A stretch of 64,000 nucleotides of DNA, from assembly GCA_018401555.1 (NCBI GenBank), contig JAGYKP010000104.1, positions 62,001 through 126,000 of the forward strand. The letters are read 5' to 3'. A program made the position numbers and the translations under genes. Below, one piece after another: positions 28,237 to 39,077 of the stretch. How positions within the stretch are numbered: the stretch's first letter is position 1; each line of letters begins with the position of its first letter. This DNA comes from Halomonas sp. Lineage in GTDB: Bacteria; Pseudomonadota; Gammaproteobacteria; Pseudomonadales; Halomonadaceae. The notes under the pieces are model-generated. The model searched no databases. It saw only the letters and a list, made by a program, of their open reading frames with translations, and was not told the DNA's origin.

Positions 28237-29446
28237 CTAGCGGGTCACCACCTGCCCGCTGTCGTCGATCTCCAGGCGTCGATTGCGTCCGGCAAACAGC
28301 GCGAAGCCGGCGGAGAGCGCGCAGATGGCCAGCAGTACGCTGGTGATGGCGGCAAGGCCCAGGTCGAACTGGAGCATCACGCCAACTCCCAGCGGACCCA
28401 TGGCGGCCAGGCTGTAGCCACCGCCCTGGGCTAGCCCGGAGAGCTTGCCGGCCAGGCGCGAGTTGCCGGTACGCAGCACGATCAGCGTCAGCGCCAGGCT
28501 GAAACTGCCCCCCTGGCCCAGGCCGAGGAGGATCACGCCGAGCCAGCGCAGCGAGGGCGCGGCCTGGAGCAGCAGCCAGAATCCCGTGGCGCTGAACGTC
28601 AGCACGCAGAGCAGGGCGGGTCGCTGGTCCCGACCCAGGCGCGCCAGCCAGGGCGCGGCGAGGGCGGCGGGCAGCTGCACCATCACCGAGGCCCCCATCA
28701 TCCAGCCCGCCTCGGCCTCGCGTGTAGCCGCGTGGCCACCAGCAGGGTGGGCAGCCAGCCGAAGACGATATAGGCCAGCGACGACTGCAGCCCCATCAGC
28801 AGCATGACCTGCCAGGGCCAGGGGCTGGGCCCAGCACCGAGGCATCGAGCCGCCGCCCCCGGGCAGCGCCGTCTCGTCGCGGCGGGGAGCCAGCGCCAGC
28901 CAGGCCAGCAGGGCGATCAGTGCCAGCACCGACCAGCCGGCCAGCCCCAGATGCCAGGCACCCAGCCAGTCGGCCAGGGGAATGCTCAGCCCCGCCCCCA
29001 GGGCGCCCCCAGGGCACAGCGCCATGGTGTAGACACCGGTCATCAGGTCGGCCCCGGCGGGGAGCTCGCGCTTGACCAGTGCCGGCAGCAGGGTGCCGGC
29101 CACGCCGATGGCAGCGCCGACCATCAAGTGCCGATGAACATGGGGCGATCAGCGGCACGCCGCGCAGCAGCAGGCCGGCGGCCAGCAGCATCAGGCCGGC
29201 GGCCAGGGCCCGCTCGGGCCCGAGGCGTTTGGCCAGCCAGGGGGCCAGAGGGGCGAACAGCCCCAGGCAGAGCACGGGAAGGGTGGTAAGGGCGCCGATG
29301 GCGAGGGGCGAGAGCCCGGTATCCTGCTGGATCCGGGTCAGTACCGGGGCCAGGGAGGAAAGGGCGGGGCGCAGGTTGAGTCCCACCAGCACCATCAGGG
29401 CAATGAACAGGGCCAGGCTGGCCTTAGGCGTACGCTCAGCCATCAT
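28237..29446 (-). CDS. CynX/NimT-type MFS transporter (frame-broken)
   Basis: Twelve-helix major facilitator of the cyanate-permease-like family. The start is at 29446 ([20 protein letters not shown]), overlapping the end of the upstream gene. Typical first-helix text is GLNLRPALSSLAPVLTRIQQ, then TTLPVLCLGLFAPLAPWLAK. Breaks near 29128, about 28850 and about 28735 separate three runs of hydrophobic helices: MVGAAIGVAGTLLPALVKRE, GWLPTLLVA-like text in the middle frame, and WMMGASVMVQLPAALAAPWL. It ends at 28237. The substrate is unknown; relatives are annotated for cyanate, nitroimidazole or drug-like compounds without much proof. The gene upstream is probably co-transcribed. Confidence 0.78.
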
Positions 29447-29993
29447 CGTGGCGGCGCTCCCATCCGGGCTTGGGTCGTGGGGCACGCTGCGTCCCCTCAT
29501 CACGGGAGGCGATCAGCGGGTGATCCTCGGTGCGGTTCTCGGGGCGAAAGACCACCTCGCCCGGCCGCCGGGGCGCCTCCTGCTCCGCCTGGCGGCGGAT
29601 GCCGGAGACATCCTCGGCGCTGACCAGGGCGCCGGTACCGCCCAGAGGGTCCTGCCTGGCCACCAGGCGGCCCTGGAAGGTCCAGCAGCGCTGGGGAACC
29701 TGGGCGAGCTGCCAGTCGCGCCTCCGCCAGCGGGCCTGGCCATCGGGCAGCAGCTGCAGCTCGTCGATCGGCACCAGGACCTGGAAGAGCTGCGCATTGA
29801 GCACGGCTCCGCCCGCCAGCATGGTGACGGGGCCCTGGTACCCGGTTCCGGATTCGGCCAGCGCCGCCAGCACCGCCTTGCGGCTGGGTTTGGCGGGCAG
29901 GGTGGCGCGCCCGCACAGGTGAAGCAGGTCGCTGTCGACCTGCTTGATGACCCAGACCTCGATGGGTTGCTTGCCGAAGAGTCGTTTCAGCAT
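29436..29993 (-). CDS. Protein of unknown function (185 aa)
   Basis: I do not recognise this protein. It begins [20 protein letters not shown] and has no signal peptide or membrane segment. The N-terminal two thirds look folded (alternating hydrophobic residues, [16 protein letters not shown]), and the last 50 residues are Arg/Glu/Pro-rich and probably disordered. Its stop overlaps the start of the MFS gene, suggesting translational coupling and perhaps a shared role. It lies about 70 bases downstream of rhlE on the same strand. Codon use matches the neighbours. Confidence 0.65.
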   Translation of the reverse strand: MLKRLFGKQPIEVWVIKQVDSDLLHLCGRATLPAKPSRKAVLAALAESGTGYQGPVTMLAGGAVLNAQLFQVLVPIDELQLLPDGQARWRRRDWQLAQVPQRCWTFQGRLVARQDPLGGTGALVSAEDVSGIRRQAEQEAPRRPGEVVFRPENRTEDHPLIASRDEGTQRAPRPKPGWERRHDDG

Positions 29994-30062
29994 GGTGGCG
30001 TGACGCTTGGTGGAGGAAACGAGCTACATTCGCATATTGCGATGCTGTCTGCCAGTCTGGCG

Positions 30063-31397
30063 TCAGGCCTGCTGGCGACCACCGCCGCTACCACCGCCAC
30101 CACCGCGCCGACGACGCCGAGTGGCGGTGGCTGTTCGGCGCCGCGGCGCTGCCCCTGCCCTCGATCCTGGCCGGCGTCGCCGCGCTTCTGGCCATTGCCG
30201 CCGCGTCCACCGCCACCGCCGCGACGATTGCGGCCGTTCTCGATGGGTTCGGGCTTGGCATTGGGGTCGGGCTCGAAGCCGGGCTCGATGCGCTTCTCCA
30301 GGTCGCGCTTGATCAGCCGCTCGATGCCCTTGAGCAGCCCGTGCTCGTCGACGCAGACCAGCGAGACCGCCTGGCCTTCGCTGCCAGCACGGCCGGTGCG
30401 GCCGATGCGGTGCACATAGTCCTCGGCGACGTTGGGCAGCTCGAAGTTGACCACGTGGGGCAGCTCCTCGATATCCAGGCCGCGGGCGGCGATATCGGTG
30501 GCCACCAGCACCTGCAGGTCACCGGTCTTGAAGGCGGCCAGCGCCTTGGTGCGTGCCGACTGGCTCTTGTTGCCATGGATCGCCATGGCCGGAATCTCCT
30601 GCTTGGAGAGTTGTTCGGCCAGGCGGTTGGCGCCGTGCTTGGTACGCGTGAAGACCAGCACCTGGTGCCAGTCGTGCTGCTGGATCAGGTGAGCCAGCAG
30701 GTCGCGCTTCTTCTCGCGGTCGACGCGATAGATCGCCTGGTCGACGAGCTCGGCGGTGGTGTTGCGGCGGGCGACCTCGATCATCTCGGGGTCGTCGAGC
30801 AGCTTGTTCGGCCAGCGCCTGGATCTCGTTGGAGAAGGTCGCCGAGAACAGCAGGTTCTGACGCTTCTCGGGCAGTACGCGCAGGATCTTCTTGATGTCG
30901 TGGATGAAGCCCATGTCGAGCATGCGGTCGGCTTCGTCGAGCACCAGGATCTCGACCTTCGACAGGTCGACGTGCTTCTGCTGCTGCAGGTCGAGCAGGC
31001 GCCCCGGAGTGGCGACCAGTACATCCAGGCCCGGACGGATGGCATCCACCTGGGGCTGCTGGCCGACACCGCCGAAGATCACGTGGCTCTTCAGGGTCAG
31101 GTGGCGGCCGTAGTCGGCGACGCTCTCGCCCACCTGGGCGGCCAGCTCGCGGGTCGGCGTCAGCACCAGGGCACGGACCTGGCGCTTGGCCGGGCGTGGG
31201 CCGTCGGCCAGGCGCTGCAGCATCGGCAGGGTGAAGCCGGCGGTCTTGCCGGTGCCGGTCTGGGCACTCGCCAGCAGGTCGCCGCCCTTGAGCACGGCGG
31301 GGATGGCCTTGAGCTGGATCGGGGTCGGGGTGGTATAGCCTTGTGCCTCGACGGCACTCAGCAGTTCGGCACGCAGGCCGAGTTCGGAAAAGGTCAT
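30063..31397 (-). CDS. rhlE: DEAD-box RNA helicase, RhlE type (frame-broken)
   Basis: ATP-dependent RNA helicase used in ribosome assembly and RNA turnover. The start at ATG 31397 gives [20 protein letters not shown]. Motifs in order are the Q-motif [46 protein letters not shown] and [10 protein letters not shown]. The frame breaks near 30812, between SNEIQALAE and [21 protein letters not shown] second change near 30140 turns an unlikely hydrophobic tail into [18 protein letters not shown] with a stop at 30063, the Arg/Gly-rich tail expected for RhlE. The RGG-rich tail probably binds RNA. Confidence 0.9.
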
Positions 31398-31570
31398 GCG
31401 GTCTCCGCAGAACGCCTCGGCCGTGCCACGCAGTTGTGCGCGACCAGTCCCGGGCCGGGGCGTATAAAATTCGGGGGTCAGGGCGCGGCAGGAGGGACTC
31501 GCTGATGTGCCGCGAGCGCCATTATGCCAGATCGGTGGCCGCGACGCAGCTACTCTGCGGGCGCTCCTGC

Positions 31571-32149
31571 TCAATGACTGCGGCGAGCTCGCTCGGCCAC
31601 GCTGTCCCAGCCACGGCCCAGAGCGCGCACCAGCGCCGGATAACCGTCGGCCGCAAGGACGGTCTCCACGTCCAGGCTGTGCATGGCGAGCAGGCTCCCG
31701 TCGGGAGCATACAGCCGGAAGCGCCCGCCGATCACCGCCAGGCCGTCGTGGCGACCCTGGAAGCGGTCGATCTCCAACGCCAGGCGCAGCGCCTGGGCCT
31801 CGCGACTCCCGGGCTCGTCGAGCATGACCCGCGTATCGGGCAGGCGGTTCGCCAGGCGGTCGCGCAGGGCGCGCTGCAGCTGGCGGCCCAGGGCCTCGGC
31901 CCACTGGTGCCCACGGGCCTCCACCAGGGTGATGTCGTCGACCTGCATGACGATGCCATCCACATCCAGGTAATGGGCGAGCCGCGGCGACGCCAGCGGC
32001 AGCTGGTGGCGCGCCTCGGCGCCAGCCGCGCTGGCGGTCGGCGCCGCGGGCAGGGTGGCGCTGGGCGGGGTGCCGGACGCGCTGCAGCCCCAGGGCGCCG
32101 CCCAGCGCACCGCCATCAGGGTAACGCCGATCCATCGTCTTGCTTTCAT
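31571..32149 (-). CDS. pqiC: Outer-membrane lipoprotein PqiC
   Basis: 192 residues, ABC-type transport auxiliary lipoprotein (PqiC/YmbA) family. A short N-terminal signal ends in PWGC, a poor but usable lipobox. The body contains [20 protein letters not shown] and the middle [20 protein letters not shown] pattern of the family. PqiC anchors the PqiB needle at the outer membrane. It starts 18 bases after the pqiB stop in the pqiABC order. Confidence 0.83.
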   Translation of the reverse strand: MKARRWIGVTLMAVRWAAPWGCSASGTPPSATLPAAPTASAAGAEARHQLPLASPRLAHYLDVDGIVMQVDDITLVEARGHQWAEALGRQLQRALRDRLANRLPDTRVMLDEPGSREAQALRLALEIDRFQGRHDGLAVIGGRFRLYAPDGSLLAMHSLDVETVLAADGYPALVRALGRGWDSVAERARRSH

Positions 32150-32167
32150 CGCCTGGTCTCCTTGTGC

Positions 32168-33851
32168 TCAGTCGTTGCGCGGTGCGCGGGGCAGAGGGTC
32201 CTCGGCATCGAGGCTGTCGAAGAGCAGGGCGCGTGGGTTGTCGGAGAGCGTCCGAGCCAGCGGGCTGCAGGTCGCGCATCAGCCGCTCCAGGCGCTCCAC
32301 GGCGCCGACCAGCTCCTGGTAGGCCGCGGATTCGGGCGAGAGGCCCTCCAGGGTGCCGCGCAGCTCGGTCAGGGTGGCGTTGAGGTTGGCCGGCATCTGT
32401 CGCGTGCCGGGATCCTCGATGACCTCGCGCAGCGAGGTGGAGAGCTGCGCACCTCCTCGAGCATTGCCTGGGAGGCGGCCAGGTTGCGATCCAGGCCCTC
32501 GAGCAGCGGCTCCACCTCCAGGTCGTTGAGCTTGCCCAGCAGCTCGGTGACCTGGGATTCGATCAGCGCGAAGCCGCCGGAGGTGGTGGGGAAGACGCGC
32601 TGTTCGGCGAAGGTCAGCGGCGCGTAGTCGTCTTCGAGGTCGCGATGGAAGTTGAGGTCCACGAACAGCGCCCCGGTCAGCAGGTTGCCGCTCTTGAGGG
32701 TGGCGCGCAGGCCCTGCTCGAAGAAGCCATCGTAGCGCTCTCGCCACTCGTCGATGTCGACCTCCTGGTTCTCGATGCCCAGGCGCTGGGGCTCGATGCG
32801 GATCAGCACCGGGATGGCGAAGCCCCCGCGACCGCTGGGCTGCTCGGCGGTGAAGTTCCAGGGCACGGCGGCCACGGTGCCCACGCGGACCCCGCGAAAC
32901 TCCACCGGAGCGCCTTTGGAGAGGCCGCGCACCGAATCGTCGACCAGCAGCACGAACTCCAGGTAGCGGTTGAAGGTACCCTGGCGAGCGGTGTCCTCGT
33001 CCGGGTAGAGGTTGAAGGTGGTGTCGGCCTCCACCGTGCCGCCCAGTGGCAGGTCTTCGGGCACGCCGAAGGTGACGCCGCCGCCGAGCAGCGCCTCGAA
33101 GGATTCGACATTGACCCGGAAGCCCTCGGAATCCAGGCGTAGGTCGATGCCGCTGGCCGACCAGAAGCGGGTACTGTCGGTGACCAGGCTGTCGTAGGGG
33201 GCCTCGATGAACACGCGATGCTGCATGCGACGGGTAGTGGCGTCGAAGGTGGCCTCCTCGACGCGGCCCACGGTGTAGCCCTGGTAGGTGACCGGGTCGC
33301 CGACGCGCAGCGAGTTGCCCAGCTGGCTGATCAGGTTGATGCGCAGGCCCGCGGCGCCGGCCGGTGCGACCGGGGGCTGGTCGCTGACCTCGAACTCGCG
33401 GGACTCGATCTCGCTCTCGCCTGGCTGAAGCTGGATATAGGCGCCGGAGAGCACGGTGCCCAGCCCGCTGATGCCCTCGCGGCCGACGCGCGGCTTGACC
33501 ACCCAGAACTGGCTGTCCTCGACCAGCATCGCCTCGTTGCCGGGGCCCATGCGCGCGGAGATTACCGCCGTGGAGAGGTCCTCGGAGAGGTGCACCTGCT
33601 CGACCCGGCCCACCTCCACGTTGCGGGTCTTGATCAGGGTGCTGCCGGCCTCGATGCCCTCGGCGTTGCCGATGGCCAGGGTGATCTGCGGGCCGCGGCT
33701 GCGGTAGCTGTCGTCACGACCAGCGCGAGGCACCGATCAGCAGCGCCACGATGGGCACGATCCAGATCGGCGAGAATCGCGCCTGGGGCGTGGCCCTGGC
33801 ACGGTCGAGGGTGTCGGAGGCGTCGTCGTGACGCGGTGCGTCTTCACTCAT
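32168..33851 (-). CDS. pqiB: MCE-domain intermembrane transport protein PqiB (frame-broken)
   Basis: Inner-membrane anchored protein whose stacked MCE rings form a tube across the periplasm for lipid transport. The ATG at 33851 gives [20 protein letters not shown] with one TM helix ([16 protein letters not shown]). Three MCE repeats follow: [22 protein letters not shown], then [22 protein letters not shown], then [23 protein letters not shown] coiled-coil needle comes last. Breaks occur near 33725, 32455 and 32250; the last frame ends [19 protein letters not shown] at 32168. The pqiA stop overlaps its start. Confidence 0.9.
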
Positions 33852-35332
33852 CCAGAGTTTCCTTCCGGGTGTCGTCCAGGGGGCGGGCGCGCGGCGCGTT
33901 CGCTCGCTGTGCGGCAGCGGGCTGTCCCAGAGCAGTCGCGGGTCGAAGGTCATGGCGGCCACCATGGTGATCACCACCACGGCGCCGAAGGCCAGGGCGG
34001 CCGGTCCCGGTTCGATGGACATCAGCGAGCCGGCGCGGATCAGCGCCACCAGGATGGCGACCACGAAGACATCGATCATCGACCAGCGGCCGATGAACTC
34101 GGTGAGCCGGTAGAGCCGGGTGCGGGTGGCCGCATTGAGCTCGCTGCTGCGGCGGACCACCAGGCACAGCCAGGCCAGGGCCACCAGCTTGCCCACCGGC
34201 ACGATCACGCTGGCGATGAAGATGATCACGGCCACCGGCCAGGAGCCCATCTGGATCAGTTCCACCACCCCACCGACGATGGTGGAGGGGGAGCTCTGAC
34301 CCAGGCTGGTGGTGGTCATGATGGGATAGACATTGGCCGGGATATACATGATCGAGGCGCCGGCCAGCAGTGCCCAGGTCCGTTGCACGCTTTGCGGATG
34401 GCGGGCATGCAGCGCCTCGCCGCAGCGTCTCAGCGGCCATGGCCGTCGGCATCCAGGCGGCCGATCAGGCCGCAGGTGTGACAGCTGGAGAGTCGCTGGG
34501 GTGCGGCGGTCTCGCCGGTGCGGGTGCCCTCCGGGGCGCGGGGTTCACCGGCCAGGGAGAACCACATCCAGTCGGCATCCAGCGACTGGGTGGTCATCAG
34601 CAGCAGCAGGGCAAAGGCGCAGAATGACCAGAACGACACACCGAGGTCGATGTCGGCCATCCCGGCAATCTTGATCAGGCTGACCAGCGCGCCAATGATG
34701 AAGACATCGGCCATCATCCAGGGGTTGAGGTGCGCAAGCGACCGGGCGATGGTGCGGCTGGCCGGCAGCGGATCGTCGCGCAGCAGGCCCAGCTGCAGCC
34801 AGATCACCCCGGCCAGGTAGACCGCCGGCAGTACCACGATGGTCATGATCACGGCGCCGCCCACCACCGGCTGGTGGAAGCCGATCAGGGTGGTGGCGGT
34901 CTGGGTCAGCTCGATGCGATTGCCGATACCGCCCACGCTGAAGCTGAGGAAGGGGAAGGCGAGCGCCAGCCCCAGCGCCATGAGGGCCGCCAGGGCCAGG
35001 GCCATGCTGCGCTGGGCGGGGCGGAAGTGGCGCTTGACCAGGGTATGCCCGCAGCGCGGGCAGTCGGCCTTCTCGCCGGGGCGCAGCGGCGGCAGTGCCA
35101 CCACCCAGTCGCACTCCTCGCAGGCACGCAGGCGGCGGCGTGCGCGACTCTCCGGTGGTGTGCGCTCGACCCGCGGCGCCTCGCCCTGCAGTAGCTGCGG
35201 GGAGGTCAGGCGGTTAGGGATGCGCAGGGGGGGCTTGGCCAAGGGGCGTCGTCTCTCCAGGGTCTCGGCTTCACGCGATACCCGGCGCGGGCGTACACTG
35301 CGCGGGCCGCGGGCTGGTTGAAAGTGTGACAC
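33844..35332 (-). CDS. pqiA: PqiA membrane protein (frame-broken)
   Basis: Partner of PqiB in the inner membrane, induced by membrane or paraquat stress in E. coli. It has two PqiA domains, each a small zinc-ribbon (CEECDWVV...CPRCGHTLV and CHTCGLIGRL...RCGEALHA) followed by four helices (FLSFSVGGIGNRIELTQTAT; IPANVYPIMTTTSLGQSSPS). Breaks are near 34432 and 33885. The best end is [13 protein letters not shown] with a stop overlapping pqiB. The start is uncertain. GTG at 35332 is used because the ATG at 35362 has no ribosome site and lies only 29 bp from the divergent exchanger gene. Confidence 0.87.
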
Positions 35333-35391
35333 GTCCCCGCAGGCACTACCATATTCCAACATGCAAGTCTGAATGTAACGGGAACGAGACG

Positions 35392-36375
35392 ATGATCCTA
35401 CCCGCAGTGGCGGTAGTGGCAGGCCTTGTCCTGCTGGTGTGGAGCGCCGAGCGCTTCGTCGATGGTGCAGCGGCGACCTCCGCTCGGCTGGGGCTCTCCC
35501 CGTTGCTGATCGGCATGCTGGTGATCGGCTTCGGCACCTCGGCGCCGGAGCTGGTGGTCTCGGCGCTGGCGGCGGGGCAGGGCAATCCCGGCCTGGCGCT
35601 GGGCAACGCCTACGGCTCCAATATCGCCAACATCGGCCTGATCCTCGGCCTGGTGGCGTTGGTCTCACCGCTGGCGGTGCACTCCTCGGTGGTGCGTCGC
35701 GAACTGCCGGTGCTGGGGGCGGTGACTCTGCTCTCGGCACTGCTGATGTGGGGAGGCATGATCGGTCGCCTCGAGGGGGTGCTGCTGCTGGTGCTGCTGG
35801 CCGCCTTCATGGGCGTCAGCATCTGGCGTGCTCGTGGCGAGGGCGCGGACCCGCTGGCCGCCGAGACCGAGGAGAGCCTGCAGGTCCACCCCATGAGCCT
35901 GAAGGTCGGCCTGATCTGGACCGGTGTCGGCCTGGTGCTACTGGTGATCAGCTCGCGCGTCCTGGTGTGGGGGGCGGTGGCCATCGCCCAGGGCTTCGGG
36001 GTCAGCGACCTGATCATCGGCCTGACCGTGGTGGCGGTGGGCACCTCGCTGCCCGAGCTCGCCTCGTCGATCAGCGCGCTGCGTCGTCGTGAGCACGACC
36101 TCGTGCTGGGCAACGTGGTGGGCTCCAACCTCTTCAATACCCTGGGGGTGGTGGGCCTCGCGGCGGTGATCGCTCCCATCGAGGTGGGCAGTGAGGTGCT
36201 GCTGCGCGACTGGAGCCTGATGACCGTCATGACGGTGCTGCTGGGGGTGTTCGCCATGGGCTGGCGGGGGCGCGAGGGACGCATCAACCGCTATGAAGGG
36301 GCGGTGCTGCTGTCGATGTTCATCGCCTACACCGGCTGGATGGTCAACCTGGTGGTCAGCGGCGGTGCCGGCTGA
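35392..36375 (+). CDS. Calcium/sodium antiporter (CaCA family)
   Basis: 327 residues with about ten membrane helices. The two inverted alpha-repeats that form the ion site are visible: GFGTSAPELVVSALAAGQGN (near residue 45) and AVGTSLPELASSISALRRRE (near residue 215), each followed by GNAYGSN or GNVVGSN. This is the YrbG-type K+-independent Na+/Ca2+ exchanger family. The ATG at 35392 follows GGGAACGAG. It is intact, monocistronic and divergent from pqiA. Confidence 0.92.
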   Translation: MILPAVAVVAGLVLLVWSAERFVDGAAATSARLGLSPLLIGMLVIGFGTSAPELVVSALAAGQGNPGLALGNAYGSNIANIGLILGLVALVSPLAVHSSVVRRELPVLGAVTLLSALLMWGGMIGRLEGVLLLVLLAAFMGVSIWRARGEGADPLAAETEESLQVHPMSLKVGLIWTGVGLVLLVISSRVLVWGAVAIAQGFGVSDLIIGLTVVAVGTSLPELASSISALRRREHDLVLGNVVGSNLFNTLGVVGLAAVIAPIEVGSEVLLRDWSLMTVMTVLLGVFAMGWRGREGRINRYEGAVLLSMFIAYTGWMVNLVVSGGAG

Positions 36376-36661
36376 GGCAGGCTGCGACAACGAGACACCC
36401 CGGAAAGCGTTGCCAGCGCTGTCCGCTCAGTGGCGAATAGGCGTATGCTGATCTTGGGAAAGGAATAAGCTTAGCTGTCCGGGTTATTTAAGGAGCGCTC
36501 CTCATTTTTCTCGGGCCTGCTAGGCTTTGCCTGTCCCCTTGGTGTCCAGGAGGAATGCGTCACGGTACCGGCGGCTGTCGGTTCCCGAGGCACAATGCGC
36601 CACCGGCGCATCCGCATCCCTTGCGACCTTCTCGAGTTACCTGCGTAACGAGGCAAGCGTC

Positions 36662-38071
36662 ATGGAACTGGATCCTCTCCTGCTGTCGCGATTGCAATTC
36701 GCCTTCGTGGTCTCCTTCCACGCCATCTTCCCGGTGTTCACCATCGGCCTGGCGTCCTATATCGCCGTGCTCAACGGCCTCTTCTACAAGACCGAAAATC
36801 CCGCCTGGGACCGCCTTGCGCTGTTCTGGACGCGGGTCTTCGCCGTGGTGTTCGGCATGGGGGTGGTGTCGGGCATCGTCATGTCCTTCCAGTTCGGCAC
36901 CAACTGGAGCAACTTCTCCTATGCCACCGCCAACTTCATGGGGCCGATGCTCAGCTATGAGGTGGTCACGGCCTTCTTCCTGGAGGCGGCTTTCCTCGGG
37001 GTGCTGCTGTTCGGCCGTGGCAAGGTGCCCCAGGGGGTGCACCTGTTCGCCTCGATCATGGTGGCGCTGGGCACCTTCATCTCCTCGTTCTGGATCCTCT
37101 CCGCCAACAGCTGGATGCAGACCCCGGCCGGTGCCGAGCTGATCGATGGCCGCTTCCATATCACCGACTGGGCGGCGGCGATCTTCAATCCCTCCTTCCC
37201 GTGGCGCTTCTCCCACAAGGTGATGGCGTCGTTCGTCACCGGTGGCTTCGTGGTGGCGGGTGTCAGCGCCTGGTACCTGTTGATCGGCCGTGACGTCGAG
37301 GCCAACCGCCGGGCGCTCTCCATGTGCCTGTGGCTGCTGCTGGTGCTGACCCCCGCCCAGGCGGTGATCGGCGACTTCCATGGCCTCAATACCCTGGAGC
37401 ACCAGCCCACCAAGGTGGCCGCCATGGAGGGCAACTGGGAGACCCAGTCCAACGTGCCGCTGCTGGCCGCCTGGCCGGACCAGGCGGCCCAGGAGAATCT
37501 CTTCGAGATCGGCATCCCCAGCCTGGCCAGCCTGATCCTGACCCACCATGCCGACGGCGTGGTGCCGGGTATCAGCGAGGCGCCCGTGGATGAGCAGCCG
37601 CCGGTGTGGCTGGTGTTCTGGTCCTTCCGGGTCATGGTTGGGCTGGGCTTCCTGATGATCGGTGTCGCCCTGGTTGGTCTGTGGCTGCGCCGCGGAGGCC
37701 GCGTCTATCGGCATCGCGGTTTCCTGCAGACGCTGCGCGTGATGAGCGTGACGCCCTTCGTCGCGGTGCTGGCCGGCTGGTTTGTGACCGAGACCGGACG
37801 CGCACCCTGGCTGGTCTACGGTGTCATGACCCATGCCGAGGGCGTGACTCCGTCGCTGACCGGCGGGATGGCGCTGTTCACCCTGACCGGCTACATGGCG
37901 GTCTACGCCGTGGTGTTCGCCTGCGGCCTCTATTACCTGACCCGCGTGGTACGCCAGGGCATGTTGCCCGAATCGGGGGATGATTCCGGCGAGGCCCACC
38001 ACGCCAAGCGTCCCTTCTCGGCAGCCAACGCCCGCTTCGACGACGATGCGGCACCGACCTGGAGGCAGTGA
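36662..38071 (+). CDS. cioA: CIO-type cytochrome bd oxidase subunit I
   Basis: 469 residues. Subunit I carries the hemes and oxidises quinol to reduce oxygen to water. The start at ATG 36662 gives MELDPLLLSRLQFAFVVSFH, with His20 the expected high-spin heme ligand. The periplasmic Q-loop region reads GDFHGLNTLEHQPTKVAAME and is short, which marks the CIO (cyanide-insensitive) branch. Later segments include ETGRAPWLVYGVMTHAEGVT. cioB starts 2 bases after the stop. The 286 bp upstream hold no other gene that I can support, and I saw no FNR box there. Confidence 0.95.
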   Translation: MELDPLLLSRLQFAFVVSFHAIFPVFTIGLASYIAVLNGLFYKTENPAWDRLALFWTRVFAVVFGMGVVSGIVMSFQFGTNWSNFSYATANFMGPMLSYEVVTAFFLEAAFLGVLLFGRGKVPQGVHLFASIMVALGTFISSFWILSANSWMQTPAGAELIDGRFHITDWAAAIFNPSFPWRFSHKVMASFVTGGFVVAGVSAWYLLIGRDVEANRRALSMCLWLLLVLTPAQAVIGDFHGLNTLEHQPTKVAAMEGNWETQSNVPLLAAWPDQAAQENLFEIGIPSLASLILTHHADGVVPGISEAPVDEQPPVWLVFWSFRVMVGLGFLMIGVALVGLWLRRGGRVYRHRGFLQTLRVMSVTPFVAVLAGWFVTETGRAPWLVYGVMTHAEGVTPSLTGGMALFTLTGYMAVYAVVFACGLYYLTRVVRQGMLPESGDDSGEAHHAKRPFSAANARFDDDAAPTWRQ

Positions 38072-38072
38072 C

Positions 38073-39074
38073 ATGGAATCCTTCGACCTCTCCGTGATCT
38101 GGGCGCTGATCATCGGCTTCGGCGTGATCATGTATGTGCTCATGGATGGCTTCGACCTCGGCCTCGGCATCCTCTACCCCTTCGCGCCGAACGAGGAGGC
38201 CCGGGACGTGATGATGAACTCCGTGGCCCCGGTGTGGGACGGCAACGAGACCTGGCTGGTGCTGGGCGGAGCCGGCCTGCTGGGCGCCTTCCCGCTGGTC
38301 TACTCGGTCTACCTGCCGGCGCTCTATATCGGGGTCTTCCTGATGCTGGCCGGGCTGATCTTTCGCGGCATCGCCTTCGAGTTCCGCTTCAAGTCGCGGC
38401 GCAACCGGGTGTGGTGGAACCGCGCCTTCTGCTGGGGTTCCGCGGTGGCCGCCTTCGCCCAGGGGGCCGTGGTGGGCGCCTATATCGAGGGCTTCCCGGT
38501 GGAGGACTTCGTGTTCGTCGGCGGTGCCCTGGACTGGCTGACCCCCTTCGCGGTGCTCACCGGCATCAGCCTGATGACGGGCTATGCACTGCTCGGTGCC
38601 ACCTGGCTGATCCTCAAGTCGGAAGGCGAGGTGCAGCGCTGGGCCTATCGCATCACCCCGACCCTGCTGCTGGCGGTGCTCTCCGCCTTCGCCATGATCA
38701 GCTTCTGGACGCCGCTGGTTGACCCCGCGGTATTCCAGCGCTGGTTCAACCATATCCACCTCATCTGGGTGCTGCCGACCCTGGCACTGGCCTGTGCCGC
38801 CTGGCTGCTGATGGCGGTCTACCGCCGCCAGGAGGGCCAGCCGTTCATCGCCACCCTGGGCCTGTTCATCTTCACCTACCTGGGCCTGGTGGCCAGCAAG
38901 TGGCCGGTGATCGTGCCCCCCAACTACACGATCTGGGATGCCGCCTCGGCGCCCGAGTCGCAGCTCTTCCTGCTGATCGGGGTGCTCTTCGTGATCCCCA
39001 TCGTCCTGGCCTACACCGCCTGGACCTACTGGGTGTTCCGCGGCAAGGTCCGTCCCGGCGACGGCTACCACTAG
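38073..39074 (+). CDS. cioB: CIO-type cytochrome bd oxidase subunit II
   Basis: 333 residues with about eight helices. It pairs with the preceding subunit. Family blocks are YVLMDGFDLGLGILYPFAPN, VAPVWDGNETWLVLGGAGLL and RGIAFEFRFKSRRNRVWWNR. The end is GKVRPGDGYH. It is intact. cydD follows, beginning at GTG 39078 four bases later, so the four genes cioA-cioB-cydD-cydC are likely one transcript that makes and matures the oxidase. Confidence 0.95.
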   Translation: MESFDLSVIWALIIGFGVIMYVLMDGFDLGLGILYPFAPNEEARDVMMNSVAPVWDGNETWLVLGGAGLLGAFPLVYSVYLPALYIGVFLMLAGLIFRGIAFEFRFKSRRNRVWWNRAFCWGSAVAAFAQGAVVGAYIEGFPVEDFVFVGGALDWLTPFAVLTGISLMTGYALLGATWLILKSEGEVQRWAYRITPTLLLAVLSAFAMISFWTPLVDPAVFQRWFNHIHLIWVLPTLALACAAWLLMAVYRRQEGQPFIATLGLFIFTYLGLVASKWPVIVPPNYTIWDAASAPESQLFLLIGVLFVIPIVLAYTAWTYWVFRGKVRPGDGYH

Positions 39075-39077
39075 GCG

